DNA from: an uncultured Maribacter sp.
GTDB lineage: Bacteria > Bacteroidota > Bacteroidia > Flavobacteriales > Flavobacteriaceae
Length of the DNA stretch: 64,000 nucleotides
Assembly (NCBI RefSeq): GCF_947496775.1
Contig: NZ_CANMDU010000003.1
Span: 62,001 to 126,000 of the forward strand
Reading direction: 5' to 3'
The notes under the pieces were generated by a model. It had not been told where the DNA came from, did not search any database, and saw nothing but the letters and a program-made list of their open reading frames with translations. The position numbers and the translations under genes are program-made. Of the stretch, positions 54,649-64,000 are shown one piece after another. Within the stretch, counting starts at the first letter, position 1; each line of letters starts with the position of its first letter.

Positions 54649-56679
54649 ATGTCGCTTTTAAAATTTGCATCTATAAAACTAACCCTCCTACTCGTTATAG
54701 GTATTCTTTTAGGTTCTTTTTTTGATGTTAACATAGTAATTTCTGGTGTGCTTACCGTTGTTTTCTTAATTGCATTAGGGTTATGCTTTTATACTAAAAA
54801 AGAAAATAAGACTTTAGCTTTTGGTATCCTTACCATTGGCACTACTATTTGCTTGGGAGTATTAGTTACTGCCCTTAACAATCCTAAAAATGACACACCT
54901 TATTTTGGAAACAAATTGGCCAAAAAGCCCCAATTATATACTTTAAAAATTACAGAAACCCTAAAGTCAAATACATATTACCGCAAATATATTGCCGATG
55001 TAAAACTGGTAAACACCTCTGGTTCTTCTGGAAAAATACTCCTAAATATAGCCAAAGATTCTTCTAATGCTTCATTATCAATCGACGATGAAATACAAAC
55101 TTATATCTTACCTAAATCTTTACCTCTTCCTTTAAATCCATATCAATTTAATTACAAAAAGTATATGGAAAACTTAGGTATTTATCACCAAGCAAACATT
55201 TCTAAGAGCAATTATTTATTACTAAGAAATAGCTCCTCTACCCTATTCGGAATTGCATCCAAAATACGTAAAGACCTTATCAGCAAACTAAAAAAACATC
55301 CTTTTGGTACAGAAGAGCTTTCTATAATACAAGCATTACTATTAGGACAGCGACAAGACATTTCTAATACCACTTATGACCAATACAAAAAAGCAGGTGC
55401 TATACATATTCTTGCCGTTTCTGGTTTGCATATTGGTATTCTACTCCTTATTCTTGAATTTCTTTTGCAACCATTAGAATATTTACCCCATGGTAAAAAA
55501 ATAAAACTAGGACTATTAGTTCTTCTTTTATGGTGTTTTGCCTTAGTGGCAGGGTTCTCTGCTTCTATTATTCGAGCGACTACCATGTTTACTTTTGTTG
55601 CGTATGCCCTACACCTAAATAGACCTAGCAATACTTTTAATATTCTTGCTTTGTCTATGGGTTTTATTCTTCTAGTGATTAACCCTAATCTTATTTTTCA
55701 GGTAGGTTTTCAAATGAGTTATGCTGCAGTTTTCGCTATTGTTTGGCTATTTCCTATGCTGCAACGATTTTGGTTTCCCAAAAATATTGTTCTAAATAAA
55801 ATTTGGCAATTACTTTCTGTAAGTATCGCTGCCCAATTAGGCGTACTGCCAATTTCCCTTTTTTATTTTCATCAATTTCCTAGTTTGTTCTTTATATCAA
55901 ACCTGGTGGTTATTCCGTTCTTAGGTATTATTTTAGGTTTCGGAATATTCATTATTCTATTGGCTGCAATTAATTGGCTTCCTACTATTTTAGTTCATAT
56001 ATACAACTTGGTAATTAGTACTATGAACAATATAATTGCATGGGTCGCAGCACAAGAAACTTTCTTATTTACGTCCGTATCATTTAACAAAATACAAGTT
56101 CTCTTAAGCTATGGTTTATTGGTTTTATTTGTTAATGCTCTAACCGAAACTACTTTTAAAAAAGTAGCTTTATTTTTAACTAGTATTATGTTGTGGCAAA
56201 TAGTATATTTCTATCAGGATAATAGCTTACAAAAAGAAGAGCAAGTCTGGGTTTTACATCAAACTAAAAATTCAATTCTTTTACATCAAAAAGGAAAGAA
56301 TTTACATGTTATGTCTACTAGAGATAAAATAGCTACCCCTTCCATAAATGCGTATCAAATAGAAAAGAACATAGATTCTACAGTATATAATCTCTTGTCT
56401 AATTCTTATAGTTACGGCCCTAAAACATTTACAGTTATAGATTCTAGCGGTATGTATAGCAATACAAAGAAACCTTCTGTTTATCTGTTGTCTAATTCTC
56501 CTAAAATAAATTTAAGTCGTTTTATAGATTCTGTTAAACCCATAAAAATAATTGCGGATGGTAGTAACTACAAAAGCTATATTACTCGTTGGAAAAAAAC
56601 TTGTAAAAAAAGAAAACTCCCTTTTCACTATACTGGTGAAAAAGGAGCTTATTTAGTGCCCAATACTATTTCTCCTTAA
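54649..56679 (+). CDS. ComEC/Rec2 family DNA uptake channel
   Basis: 676 residues. About ten membrane helices. The competence domain is recognisable from HILAVSGLHIGILLLILEFLL, LVAGFSASIIRATTMF and FQMSYAAVFAIVWLFP. An N-terminal DUF4131-like part precedes it. The C-terminal metallo-beta-lactamase-like part seen in some members is short or absent. ComEC passes single-stranded DNA across the inner membrane in natural transformation. The stop overlaps the stop of the convergent transporter gene in TTAA (56676-56679). Confidence 0.93.
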   Translation: MSLLKFASIKLTLLLVIGILLGSFFDVNIVISGVLTVVFLIALGLCFYTKKENKTLAFGILTIGTTICLGVLVTALNNPKNDTPYFGNKLAKKPQLYTLKITETLKSNTYYRKYIADVKLVNTSGSSGKILLNIAKDSSNASLSIDDEIQTYILPKSLPLPLNPYQFNYKKYMENLGIYHQANISKSNYLLLRNSSSTLFGIASKIRKDLISKLKKHPFGTEELSIIQALLLGQRQDISNTTYDQYKKAGAIHILAVSGLHIGILLLILEFLLQPLEYLPHGKKIKLGLLVLLLWCFALVAGFSASIIRATTMFTFVAYALHLNRPSNTFNILALSMGFILLVINPNLIFQVGFQMSYAAVFAIVWLFPMLQRFWFPKNIVLNKIWQLLSVSIAAQLGVLPISLFYFHQFPSLFFISNLVVIPFLGIILGFGIFIILLAAINWLPTILVHIYNLVISTMNNIIAWVAAQETFLFTSVSFNKIQVLLSYGLLVLFVNALTETTFKKVALFLTSIMLWQIVYFYQDNSLQKEEQVWVLHQTKNSILLHQKGKNLHVMSTRDKIATPSINAYQIEKNIDSTVYNLLSNSYSYGPKTFTVIDSSGMYSNTKKPSVYLLSNSPKINLSRFIDSVKPIKIIADGSNYKSYITRWKKTCKKRKLPFHYTGEKGAYLVPNTISP

Positions 56680-58241
56680 TGATTGGAAAGTTCAAAACCT
56701 TCTGTTTCATCATCATGTATTAATGTTTCTTTATCTTCAGCTCCATGCGTTAATCTTTTTAAAGGTTTTAATAATAACACAACTATTAAACCAAATAAAA
56801 CTGCAAACAGAAACAACCCTCCAAATACATTAAACTCCCCTGCTTTAACAGAGCTTTCTCCTATTATACCTGCTAATTTATTTCCTAATCCTGTTGCGGC
56901 CCAATATACTCCCATCATTAGAGCCATATATCTTGTAGGAGCCAATTTAGTAAAGAAAGATAAGGATACCGGAGATAAACATAATTCCCCTATAGTATGG
57001 AATAAATAAGCCAATACTAACCAATACATTGCAGAACTGCCATTAGCCTCGTATTCCATAGAAGCAAATACCATATAAACGAAACCAATACCCATAATTA
57101 CAATACCTATGCCCATTTTAAATAAGGAAGAGGCTTCATTCCCTTTTAATTTTCTTTTTGCCCAATAATTGGCAATAGGAACAGCTAATAAAATTATAAA
57201 TCCAGCTCCTGCCCCTTGAAACCATGCCGCCGGCACTTCAAATCCCATAAGCATTCTATTAGTTTTTTCTTGCGCATACAAATTCATTAGCCCCCCCATT
57301 TGCTCAAAACAACCCCAAAAAACCATAACCATAAGCAAGGACAAAAGCAATACAACATACCTATCTTTTTCTACCTGATTATGCAAATTCTTGTATATCA
57401 TCATCATTACTCCTGTAATTAATGATAACACTATAAATAAAATTCCATATCCCCAATGATCAGCGCCTTCATAGGTAAACCCAGCATAAAGAGAATATAT
57501 TAATAACAGAACTACTATACCTAATTGCAGAGGGGACTTAAATAATTGATTAAATAACGTACCAATACTAATATCTGACGATTTTTGCTCCACCGTTGGG
57601 GCATTACCAACATGAACCAAATATTGTTGACCATACAAATACACTAAAAGCCCTAATAACATTCCAATACCTGCTAAACCAAAGCCGGCATGCCAACCAT
57701 AGGCTTTAACCACTAATCCTACAGAAAGAGAAGCTAAAAAAGAACCTAAATTTATTCCCACATAAAAAATACTAAATCCTTTATCTCTTCTTATATCATT
57801 TTGCTTATATAACCCTCCTACCATAGTAGAAATATTCGGTTTTAACATTCCAACGCCCAAAATAATAAAGCCTAATCCCGCGAAAAATGCCCATACAGCA
57901 TCAATTGCCAAAATACCATGTCCGGCAGTTAATAATACAGCTCCTATAAAAACTGCTTTCTTTTGTCCAATATATCTATCTGCAATAAACCCTCCCGGAA
58001 TACTCATTAAATATACCAACATGGTATACCACCCATAAAGAGCTAAAGCTTCTCCATCTAACCAACCTAAACCGCTTTGTCCATTAGCCTGCATTGTTTT
58101 GGCTGTCATATAAACCACCAATAATGCACGCATTCCATAATAAGAAAAACGTTCCCATGTTTCTGTAAAAAAAAGGACATAAAGACCTATTGGATGCCCA
58201 AAAAGCTCTTTTTGATGAGCTGGCTTAATTGAATTTGACAT
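56676..58241 (-). CDS. POT family proton-coupled peptide transporter
   Basis: 521 residues with 12-14 membrane helices. The family motifs FFTETWERFSYYGMRALLVVYM (helix 1, here residues 25-46), PGGFIADRYIGQKKAVFIG and GINLGSFLA are present. It imports di- and tripeptides with protons. It lies 21 bp after the DPP-IV-type peptidase gene on the same strand, so one transcript may supply both peptide cutting and peptide uptake. Confidence 0.95.
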   Translation of the reverse strand: MSNSIKPAHQKELFGHPIGLYVLFFTETWERFSYYGMRALLVVYMTAKTMQANGQSGLGWLDGEALALYGWYTMLVYLMSIPGGFIADRYIGQKKAVFIGAVLLTAGHGILAIDAVWAFFAGLGFIILGVGMLKPNISTMVGGLYKQNDIRRDKGFSIFYVGINLGSFLASLSVGLVVKAYGWHAGFGLAGIGMLLGLLVYLYGQQYLVHVGNAPTVEQKSSDISIGTLFNQLFKSPLQLGIVVLLLIYSLYAGFTYEGADHWGYGILFIVLSLITGVMMMIYKNLHNQVEKDRYVVLLLSLLMVMVFWGCFEQMGGLMNLYAQEKTNRMLMGFEVPAAWFQGAGAGFIILLAVPIANYWAKRKLKGNEASSLFKMGIGIVIMGIGFVYMVFASMEYEANGSSAMYWLVLAYLFHTIGELCLSPVSLSFFTKLAPTRYMALMMGVYWAATGLGNKLAGIIGESSVKAGEFNVFGGLFLFAVLFGLIVVLLLKPLKRLTHGAEDKETLIHDDETEGFELSNH

Positions 58242-58262
58242 AAATTGTTGCGTTAGTTTAAA

Positions 58263-60428
58263 TTATAAATTGTTATAAATAAAATCGGTAAGTTTATGAA
58301 ACAAATGAATTCTGGTATTTCCGCCATAAATTCCATGGTTTTTATCCGGATAGATTGCCCATTCAAATTGTTTGTTTGCCTGTACTAATGCTTCTACCAT
58401 ACGCATGGTATTTTGCACGTGTACATTATCATCCCCAGACCCATGAACTAAAAGGTATTTTCCTTTTAGTAATTCCGGATAATTAAAAGGCGAGTTATCG
58501 TCATAACCACTCGCATTTTCTTGTGGAGTTTGCATATAGCGCTCCGTATAAATAGTATCATAAAAACGCCATGAAGTTACAGGTGCCACTGCTATTGCCA
58601 TTTCAAAAACTTCATTGCCCTTTAAAAGACAATTGGTAGACATAAAACCTCCATAACTCCAACCCCAAATACCAGTTCTGGTTTCGTCAATAAAAGGTAA
58701 TTCGCTCAATTTTTTAGCTACTGCAATTTGGTCCTCTACTTCATATTTACCCAATTCTTTTTGCGTTACTTTTTTAAAATTTCTTCCTTTAAAACCAGTT
58801 CCTCGACCATCTACACACGCTACAATATACCCTTTAGAAACTAACATTTGATGCCAATAATCATTAGCCCCATTCCAACTATTAGATACATTTTGTGACC
58901 CCGGACCGCTGTACTGATACATAAAAAGAGGATACTTTTTAGAAGCATCAAAATCTTTTGGTTTTAGAAAATACATATTTAGGGCGTTACCATTAATAGT
59001 AATCGTTGAAAACTCTTTAGTGCTTAAGTTGTAATTTTTTAAACGATTTAATAAACCTGAATTATCTTTTATATCTTTTACTTTTTTCCCGTTAATTGCG
59101 GTATGCAAAGTATATTTCGGAGGTGTAGTAGCGCTAGAAAAAGTATTAATATAATACGTAAAATCGGAGCTAAAATCAGCCGTGTTTTTCCCTTTTTCAA
59201 CAGACAAATATTTCTTGTTTTTTCCGTTACTTGCAATACTATACACGCCACGATTTATAGAACCATTTTCTGTAGATTGATAATAAATTTTATCTTCATT
59301 CTGATCATAACCGTAATAATTGGTAACCTCCCAATCCCCTTTGGTTATCTGGTTCATTAATTTACCATTTTGATTGTATAAATAAATATGATTCCATCCG
59401 TCCTTTTCACTTGTCCAAATAAAACTATCATCTTCTAAAAAAGTAAGATTATCGGTAATGTCTACATAAGCCGTATCGGTTTCTTCTAATATAACCGTAG
59501 ATGAATTGTCTTTTGCATTTACAGATAGTAACTGCAAATAATTCTGATGACGATTTAGGGTTTGTACACTTAAATAATTGGTGCTATTCATCCACTTTAT
59601 ACGGGCAATATAATATGGGTTATTTAAATTTACTTCTGCCACTTTTTCGGATTTTACATCTAACATGTGTAACGAAACAGTAGCATTATTTTCTCCCGCT
59701 TTAGGGTATTTAAATACCTCTTGTGTTTGGTACAACTCCGCTCCATAGACATCCATAGAAAACTCGGGCACATTGGTTTCGTCGAAACGTAAAAAAGCAA
59801 TTTTTGTTCCATCTGCATTCCACTCAAAAGCACGTACAAAGGCAAATTCCTCTTCGTAAACCCAATCTGTTATACCATTAATAATTTTATTCTTCTCTCC
59901 GTCTTTTGTAATTTGTTTTGTTTTCTTAGTAGCTATATCAAACAAAAATATGTTGTTATCCTTTACATAAGCTACTTGTTTTCCGTTTGGAGATAAAGAA
60001 GGTTCTTGGATTTTATAATCGGCTATTTTCACTAGACTCTTACTAGCAATATCATATATAAAATATACTCCTAAAGCAGAATGCCTGTATATAGATTCTA
60101 AATCCGTTGCTAAAATTATCTTAGATTCATCGGTATTAAACTCGTAGGAAGTAAAGTAGGCTATATCTGCTAAATCGGCAGAAGAAACAATGGTTTCTAC
60201 CTTTTCCAAAGTTTTGTAATCGTATTTATCTATACTTGTACTTCTGGTGTTTCTATCGAAATTAAGTACCGTGTATTGCTTACCATTTTTTAAAGATCGC
60301 AATACATCCATACCTTCCGTTCTAAAGGCTCCTTGGTAAATTTCTTCTACCGTTATTGATTTGTCTTGCGCTAAGTTTACCTGAAATAAACCAAGAACAA
60401 ACAGCATCAAAAAGTAATATTTCTTCAT
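58263..60428 (-). CDS. S9 family dipeptidyl-peptidase (DPP-IV type)
   Basis: 721 residues with a signal peptide (FLMLFVLGLFQVNLAQ). An N-terminal beta-propeller (residues about 40-480) has NGITDWVYEEEFAFVRAF, the Glu-containing motif that binds the substrate amino-terminus in DPP-IV. The C-terminal alpha/beta hydrolase has Ser591 in GWSYGGFMST, Asp in HGSGDDNVH and His in YPDKNHGI. It removes dipeptides, preferably after Pro, in the periplasm. Upstream of the POT transporter gene. Confidence 0.95.
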   Translation of the reverse strand: MKKYYFLMLFVLGLFQVNLAQDKSITVEEIYQGAFRTEGMDVLRSLKNGKQYTVLNFDRNTRSTSIDKYDYKTLEKVETIVSSADLADIAYFTSYEFNTDESKIILATDLESIYRHSALGVYFIYDIASKSLVKIADYKIQEPSLSPNGKQVAYVKDNNIFLFDIATKKTKQITKDGEKNKIINGITDWVYEEEFAFVRAFEWNADGTKIAFLRFDETNVPEFSMDVYGAELYQTQEVFKYPKAGENNATVSLHMLDVKSEKVAEVNLNNPYYIARIKWMNSTNYLSVQTLNRHQNYLQLLSVNAKDNSSTVILEETDTAYVDITDNLTFLEDDSFIWTSEKDGWNHIYLYNQNGKLMNQITKGDWEVTNYYGYDQNEDKIYYQSTENGSINRGVYSIASNGKNKKYLSVEKGKNTADFSSDFTYYINTFSSATTPPKYTLHTAINGKKVKDIKDNSGLLNRLKNYNLSTKEFSTITINGNALNMYFLKPKDFDASKKYPLFMYQYSGPGSQNVSNSWNGANDYWHQMLVSKGYIVACVDGRGTGFKGRNFKKVTQKELGKYEVEDQIAVAKKLSELPFIDETRTGIWGWSYGGFMSTNCLLKGNEVFEMAIAVAPVTSWRFYDTIYTERYMQTPQENASGYDDNSPFNYPELLKGKYLLVHGSGDDNVHVQNTMRMVEALVQANKQFEWAIYPDKNHGIYGGNTRIHLFHKLTDFIYNNL

Positions 60429-60657
60429 AAATACGTTAATTTTGTTAAATCTTTCAAGTTTACTAATAATTCTACTAAAAACAACATTTTACAGCAAAAA
60501 AAGTAAGCAATAAAGCTTATTTATGGCCATTACTACATATTGCCATAATCCTTATATTTACTCTCTTATTTAACCTAATACCATTTCTAAGCTAAAAAGC
60601 TTTATGTTTTTTTAAAACGCAGTTTATTTTTTAGCTAAAAATGAAACAAAAGAACCT

Positions 60658-61974
60658 ATGAACCAACCTATTACAGGTTTTTCTAAACTTACCAAAAAAG
60701 AAAAAATAGAATGGATTGCTACTAATTACACCGAGCATCCTGAATCCACTAAAGAGATATTATATACCTATTGGAATACCGACGCGCAATTACAGAAATT
60801 GCATGATGAGTTTATTGAAAATACCATTTCTAACTTTTATCTTCCACTTGGAGTTGCTCCTAATTTTTTAATCAATGAAAAATTGTTAGCCATACCTATG
60901 GTCATAGAGGAAAGTTCTGTAGTTGCAGCCGCTAGTAAAGCAGCCAAATTCTGGTTAGACCGTGGCGGATTTAAAACTTCTATTATCGGAACAGAGAAAA
61001 TAGGGCAGGTACATTTTATGTACACAGGAGATGTTTCTAAACTTCGGGATTTTTACAAAAAAGTATATCCCAAATTAATTTCGGATACCGCTTCTATAAC
61101 CAAAAACATGGAAAAAAGAGGTGGCGGAATAACCAATATAGAACTTAGAGACAAAACCGATTCGTTGGATAATTACTACCAACTACATTGTACTTTTGAA
61201 ACCATGGATGCCATGGGTGCCAATTTTATTAATAGTTGCTTAGAGCAATTTGCAAGCACATTTAAAAAAGAAGCAAAACTGTACGATGTGTTTTCTGATG
61301 AAGAGAAAAACATAGAAATAGTTATGAGTATCCTCTCTAACTATACTCCTAACTGCTTGGTAAGAGCAGAAGTTAGTTGCCCTGTAGAAGAATTAACGCT
61401 AAGCAAAGAGATAAGCTCAAAAGAATTTGCTAAAAAAATGGTTAGAGCTATTGCCATTGCAAAAGCAGAACCACATAGAGCGGTTACCCACAACAAGGGG
61501 ATTATGAATGGTATAGACGCCGTTGTATTAGCTACCGGAAATGATTTTAGAGCCATTGAAGCTGGTGTACATGCATACGCATCTAAAGACGGTACATACA
61601 CCAGTCTAACTCATGCTAAGATAGAGAATGATGTATTCACCTTTTGGATAGAAATTCCTCTAGCTCTTGGAACTATAGGAGGACTAACTAATTTACACCC
61701 TTTAGTAAAACTAGCTTTTGAAATTTTACAAAAACCTTCTGCTAAAGAGCTTATGCAAATAGTTGCCGTAGCTGGTTTAGCCCAGAATTTTGGTGCTGTA
61801 AGTTCTCTAGTAACTACTGGTATACAAGAAGGACACATGAAAATGCACTTACTTAACATCCTTAATCAATTAGGTGCCACGGAGACAGAAAAGAAAAAAA
61901 TTGTTGCTCATTTTAAAACAAACACTGTTAGCCATAGTGCCGTTTTAGATATTTACCATAGCATTAAAAAATAA
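60658..61974 (+). CDS. Hydroxymethylglutaryl-CoA reductase, class II
   Basis: 438 residues. Interconverts HMG-CoA and mevalonate. The motifs PMVIEESSVVAAASKAAKFW (catalytic Glu), DAMGANFINSC (NAD(P)H-binding), NKGIMNGIDAVVLATGNDFRA (catalytic Lys/Asp region) and IPLALGTIGGLT belong to the bacterial class often called degradative. Flavobacteriaceae use this form to make isoprenoids through mevalonate. It starts 230 bp after the divergent peptidase gene; I saw nothing clear in that gap. The GHMP kinase follows after 3 bp. Confidence 0.95.
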   Translation: MNQPITGFSKLTKKEKIEWIATNYTEHPESTKEILYTYWNTDAQLQKLHDEFIENTISNFYLPLGVAPNFLINEKLLAIPMVIEESSVVAAASKAAKFWLDRGGFKTSIIGTEKIGQVHFMYTGDVSKLRDFYKKVYPKLISDTASITKNMEKRGGGITNIELRDKTDSLDNYYQLHCTFETMDAMGANFINSCLEQFASTFKKEAKLYDVFSDEEKNIEIVMSILSNYTPNCLVRAEVSCPVEELTLSKEISSKEFAKKMVRAIAIAKAEPHRAVTHNKGIMNGIDAVVLATGNDFRAIEAGVHAYASKDGTYTSLTHAKIENDVFTFWIEIPLALGTIGGLTNLHPLVKLAFEILQKPSAKELMQIVAVAGLAQNFGAVSSLVTTGIQEGHMKMHLLNILNQLGATETEKKKIVAHFKTNTVSHSAVLDIYHSIKK

Positions 61975-61977
61975 GAG

Positions 61978-62922
61978 ATGAATACTACTTTTTATAGTAA
62001 TGGTAAATTACTCCTAACTGGTGAATATGCTGTTTTAGATGGTGCTTTAAGTTTAGCAATACCAACTAAATATGGGCAACTACTTACTATTAGAAAAAAT
62101 AATGCCCCAAAAATAGTATGGACAAGTATTGATGAAAAAGGGGACACTTGGTTTAAAACAACTTTTCTTATAAAACCTGATGATTCTACAAGCTCCATAC
62201 TCTTAGAAGTTGAAAATAAAAATAATTTAAATATTGAAGCGCAATCTACTGCTCATATACTAATTAAGATTTTGTCTGAAGCCCAGAAACTTAATCCTTT
62301 TCTTTCGGCAACTGCTGGTTACTTTGTAGAAACCAAATTAACATTTCCAAGAAATTGGGGACTAGGGTCTTCTTCTACACTAATCAATAATATTGCTAGT
62401 TGGGCTAAAGTAGATGCTTACAAATTATTATGGAATTCTTTTTCTGGGAGCGCATATGATATTGCATGCGCACAACACAATTTTCCCATAACCTATACAC
62501 TTAATTCTAGTAAGCCAGAAGTTACTAAAGCGACTTTTGACCCTCCTTTTAAAGACAAGCTTTATTTTATATACTTAAACCAAAAGCAAAATAGTCGAGA
62601 TGGTATAGCCAAGTACAAATCGATTTCTGTAGAAAAAACCCATTTAATAGAAAGCATATCTCGAATAACAAAAAAACTAATTGGTAGTACTACTATAGAA
62701 GAATTTAATACTTTAATCAACGAACACGAAAATTTAATTTCTGATTATTTAAAAATTCCCACACAAAAAGAAAATCTATTTCCTGATTTTACTGGATGTA
62801 TTAAAAGTCTTGGGGCCTGGGGCGGGGATTTTATTCTTGCAACGGGAACACCAAGAGAAATGCGTTATTTTAAAAGAAAAGGCTACTCCGTAATGATTCC
62901 TTACAAGGATATGGTACTATAA
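61978..62922 (+). CDS. GYDIA family GHMP kinase
   Basis: 314 residues. The GHMP-kinase phosphate loop is RNWGLGSSSTLINNIASW, and the family signature here reads GSAYDIACA. NGKLLLTGEYAVLDGALSLA at the N-terminus is typical of mevalonate and phosphomevalonate kinases. It lies 3 bp after HMG-CoA reductase, so a kinase step of the mevalonate pathway is likely; which step cannot be decided from sequence. Confidence 0.88.
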   Translation: MNTTFYSNGKLLLTGEYAVLDGALSLAIPTKYGQLLTIRKNNAPKIVWTSIDEKGDTWFKTTFLIKPDDSTSSILLEVENKNNLNIEAQSTAHILIKILSEAQKLNPFLSATAGYFVETKLTFPRNWGLGSSSTLINNIASWAKVDAYKLLWNSFSGSAYDIACAQHNFPITYTLNSSKPEVTKATFDPPFKDKLYFIYLNQKQNSRDGIAKYKSISVEKTHLIESISRITKKLIGSTTIEEFNTLINEHENLISDYLKIPTQKENLFPDFTGCIKSLGAWGGDFILATGTPREMRYFKRKGYSVMIPYKDMVL

Positions 62923-62971
62923 GGAATACATTCCAGATTTAAAACAAAAAGTTTACACCGCACTTCATTAT

Positions 62972-63003
62972 AAAAAAAGCCTCCAAATATGGAGGCTTTT
63001 TTT
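62972..63003. terminator. Bidirectional terminator between the GHMP kinase and PpiD genes
   Basis: AAAAAAAGCCTCC and GGAGGCTTTTTTT with a 6-nt loop. It serves both convergent genes. Confidence 0.93.
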
Positions 63004-63024
63004 ATAATTTAATCCGCAACGATT

Positions 63025-64000
63025 TTAGTAAAATGTTGCTCTATTATCTATAATTTCTGAACCATCTTTTAGTGCATTATAAACTGCTGTGTTCACTTTA
63101 GCACTATTCGCATTCTTTAAAGAATTCGCGTAGGTACTATAATTATCTAATTTAACTGCATCTGTCTTTTTAGTAACCGTTACCATAAATACACCGGTAT
63201 TACCTTCTATTAGTGCAGAAGTTTCATTTTCACCCAAAGAAAAAGCAGTACCAATAACTATTGGTTCGCTACCTGCTCCAGGAATAGTAGGTGATTTTAC
63301 TGTTAAAGCTGAAGCTGTTGCTGCAGACACATTATTACTACTCGCAAAAGCATCAAACGCTTTATTTTGATTAGCACTAATTATCTGAGCTGCTTTCTTT
63401 TGCTTACGTATTATTGGAAGAACAGAAGCTGAAGCATCTGCAACATCTGCTAAACCTTTTGCATAGGTTGCTGTTAATTGAACCACCGCATAACCATTGT
63501 TGATATTAAAACGCTTAACGTCACCAATTTTAGAATCCTCATTAAAAGCCCATTGTACAATATTGCGCTGAGAGGCTAATCCTGGAAGATTCTCATCCAT
63601 TGCTTTAATCTTGTTTACAGGACGAACTAAATACTTGCTCTCTTTAGCTAAATCTAAAAAAGATTTAGAACCATCGATAGATTCCATTTCAAATTTAGTA
63701 GCATCTGTAAATAACGTATTAATTGTTTCTTCTGATGGCTCTATTTCTCTAGAAACTGTAGCTATTTGATATACATCTTGCTTATCATCAATCTTAATAA
63801 CATGAAAACCAAAATCTGTTTCTACCAAACCTATAGTTCCTGTAGTATTTCCAAAAGCAAAATCGTTAAATTTTGGAACCATTGTTCCTCTTTGAAAATA
63901 TCCTAAATCTCCACCATTAGCAGCAGATGGTCCATCCGAATTATCTCTTGCTAATTCTACAAAAACAGTTTCCGATTTTTTTGCCTCTTTTAAAAGCTCA
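63025..64000 (-). CDS. Peptidylprolyl isomerase, PpiD/SurA-like (partial, N-terminus outside window)
   Basis: The frame is open from the right edge; the first 39 or so visible residues contain the parvulin motif SAANGGDLGYFQRGTMVPKF, so the ATG at 63882 is internal. The parvulin domain continues with GTIGLVETDFGFHVIKIDD. The C-terminal part resembles the PpiD C-terminal region. PpiD is a membrane-anchored periplasmic chaperone that helps newly exported proteins fold. The terminator at 62972-63003 closes it. Confidence 0.87.
   Translation of the reverse strand, partial: ELLKEAKKSETVFVELARDNSDGPSAANGGDLGYFQRGTMVPKFNDFAFGNTTGTIGLVETDFGFHVIKIDDKQDVYQIATVSREIEPSEETINTLFTDATKFEMESIDGSKSFLDLAKESKYLVRPVNKIKAMDENLPGLASQRNIVQWAFNEDSKIGDVKRFNINNGYAVVQLTATYAKGLADVADASASVLPIIRKQKKAAQIISANQNKAFDAFASSNNVSAATASALTVKSPTIPGAGSEPIVIGTAFSLGENETSALIEGNTGVFMVTVTKKTDAVKLDNYSTYANSLKNANSAKVNTAVYNALKDGSEIIDNRATFY

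Overview
The window is A+T-rich chromosomal DNA from a member of the Bacteroidota, almost certainly the family Flavobacteriaceae. The evidence is the gliding and type IX secretion cluster gldK-gldL-gldM-gldN, the Bacteroidota promoter box TAnnTTTG in front of several genes, a TonB-dependent receptor of the peptidase-regulatory-domain type, a mevalonate-route reductase paired with a GYDIA-type GHMP kinase, and a large type II-C Cas9 with a 46-bp repeat. The genus cannot be fixed from sequence alone. Both ends cut genes: an ABC-F ATPase on the left and a PpiD-like foldase on the right.

Layout. 1-13.9 kb is mostly minus strand: ABC-F (partial), DUF983, an FAD oxidoreductase, gldN/M/L/K read right to left, a ureohydrolase-fold protein that lacks its metal ligands, topA, an LVIVD-repeat lipoprotein and a methyltransferase. 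14-20.9 kb is plus strand: miaB, a sigma-54 activator without a sensor domain, an LptE-like lipoprotein, a repeat protein, secG, groES and groEL. 20.9-27 kb is minus strand: a DUF3179 lipoprotein with an outer-membrane protein, then a four-gene metal cluster (secreted HMA protein, TonB receptor, HMA-MauE membrane protein, HYC_CC_PP protein), probably for copper. 27-36.2 kb is plus strand: an orphan lipoprotein, a free-Met-sulfoxide-reductase-like GAF protein, purH and the cell-elongation set mreB-mreC-mreD-pbp2-rodA. 36.2-40.3 kb holds a DNA/RNA nuclease, the redox-repair run msrB-msrA-selO and a small membrane protein.

40.3-49.1 kb is a complete type II-C CRISPR-Cas locus: a 28-repeat array transcribed rightward, cas2, cas1 and cas9 transcribed leftward toward it, and a tracrRNA diverging from cas9. 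The 18-nt antirepeat fixes the direction of the array, and every intact repeat carries a TTG-N18-TATCTTTA promoter. Three things in this locus are unusual. A GIY-YIG endonuclease gene, bracketed by near-perfect 23-bp inverted repeats and by tandem palindrome-type units, sits between cas1 and cas2. The same palindrome brackets cas2. The two leftmost CRISPR repeats carry a related 54/56-bp insert inside the tracrRNA-pairing region.

49.2-64 kb is housekeeping again: a tail-specific protease, surE, a small membrane protein followed by an 11-copy heptamer array, lpxB, an NlpC/P60 lipoprotein, comEC, a POT peptide transporter, a DPP-IV-type peptidase, HMG-CoA reductase with a GHMP kinase, and a PpiD-like protein. 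The best candidate for something undescribed is the GIY-YIG/palindrome element inside the cas operon.
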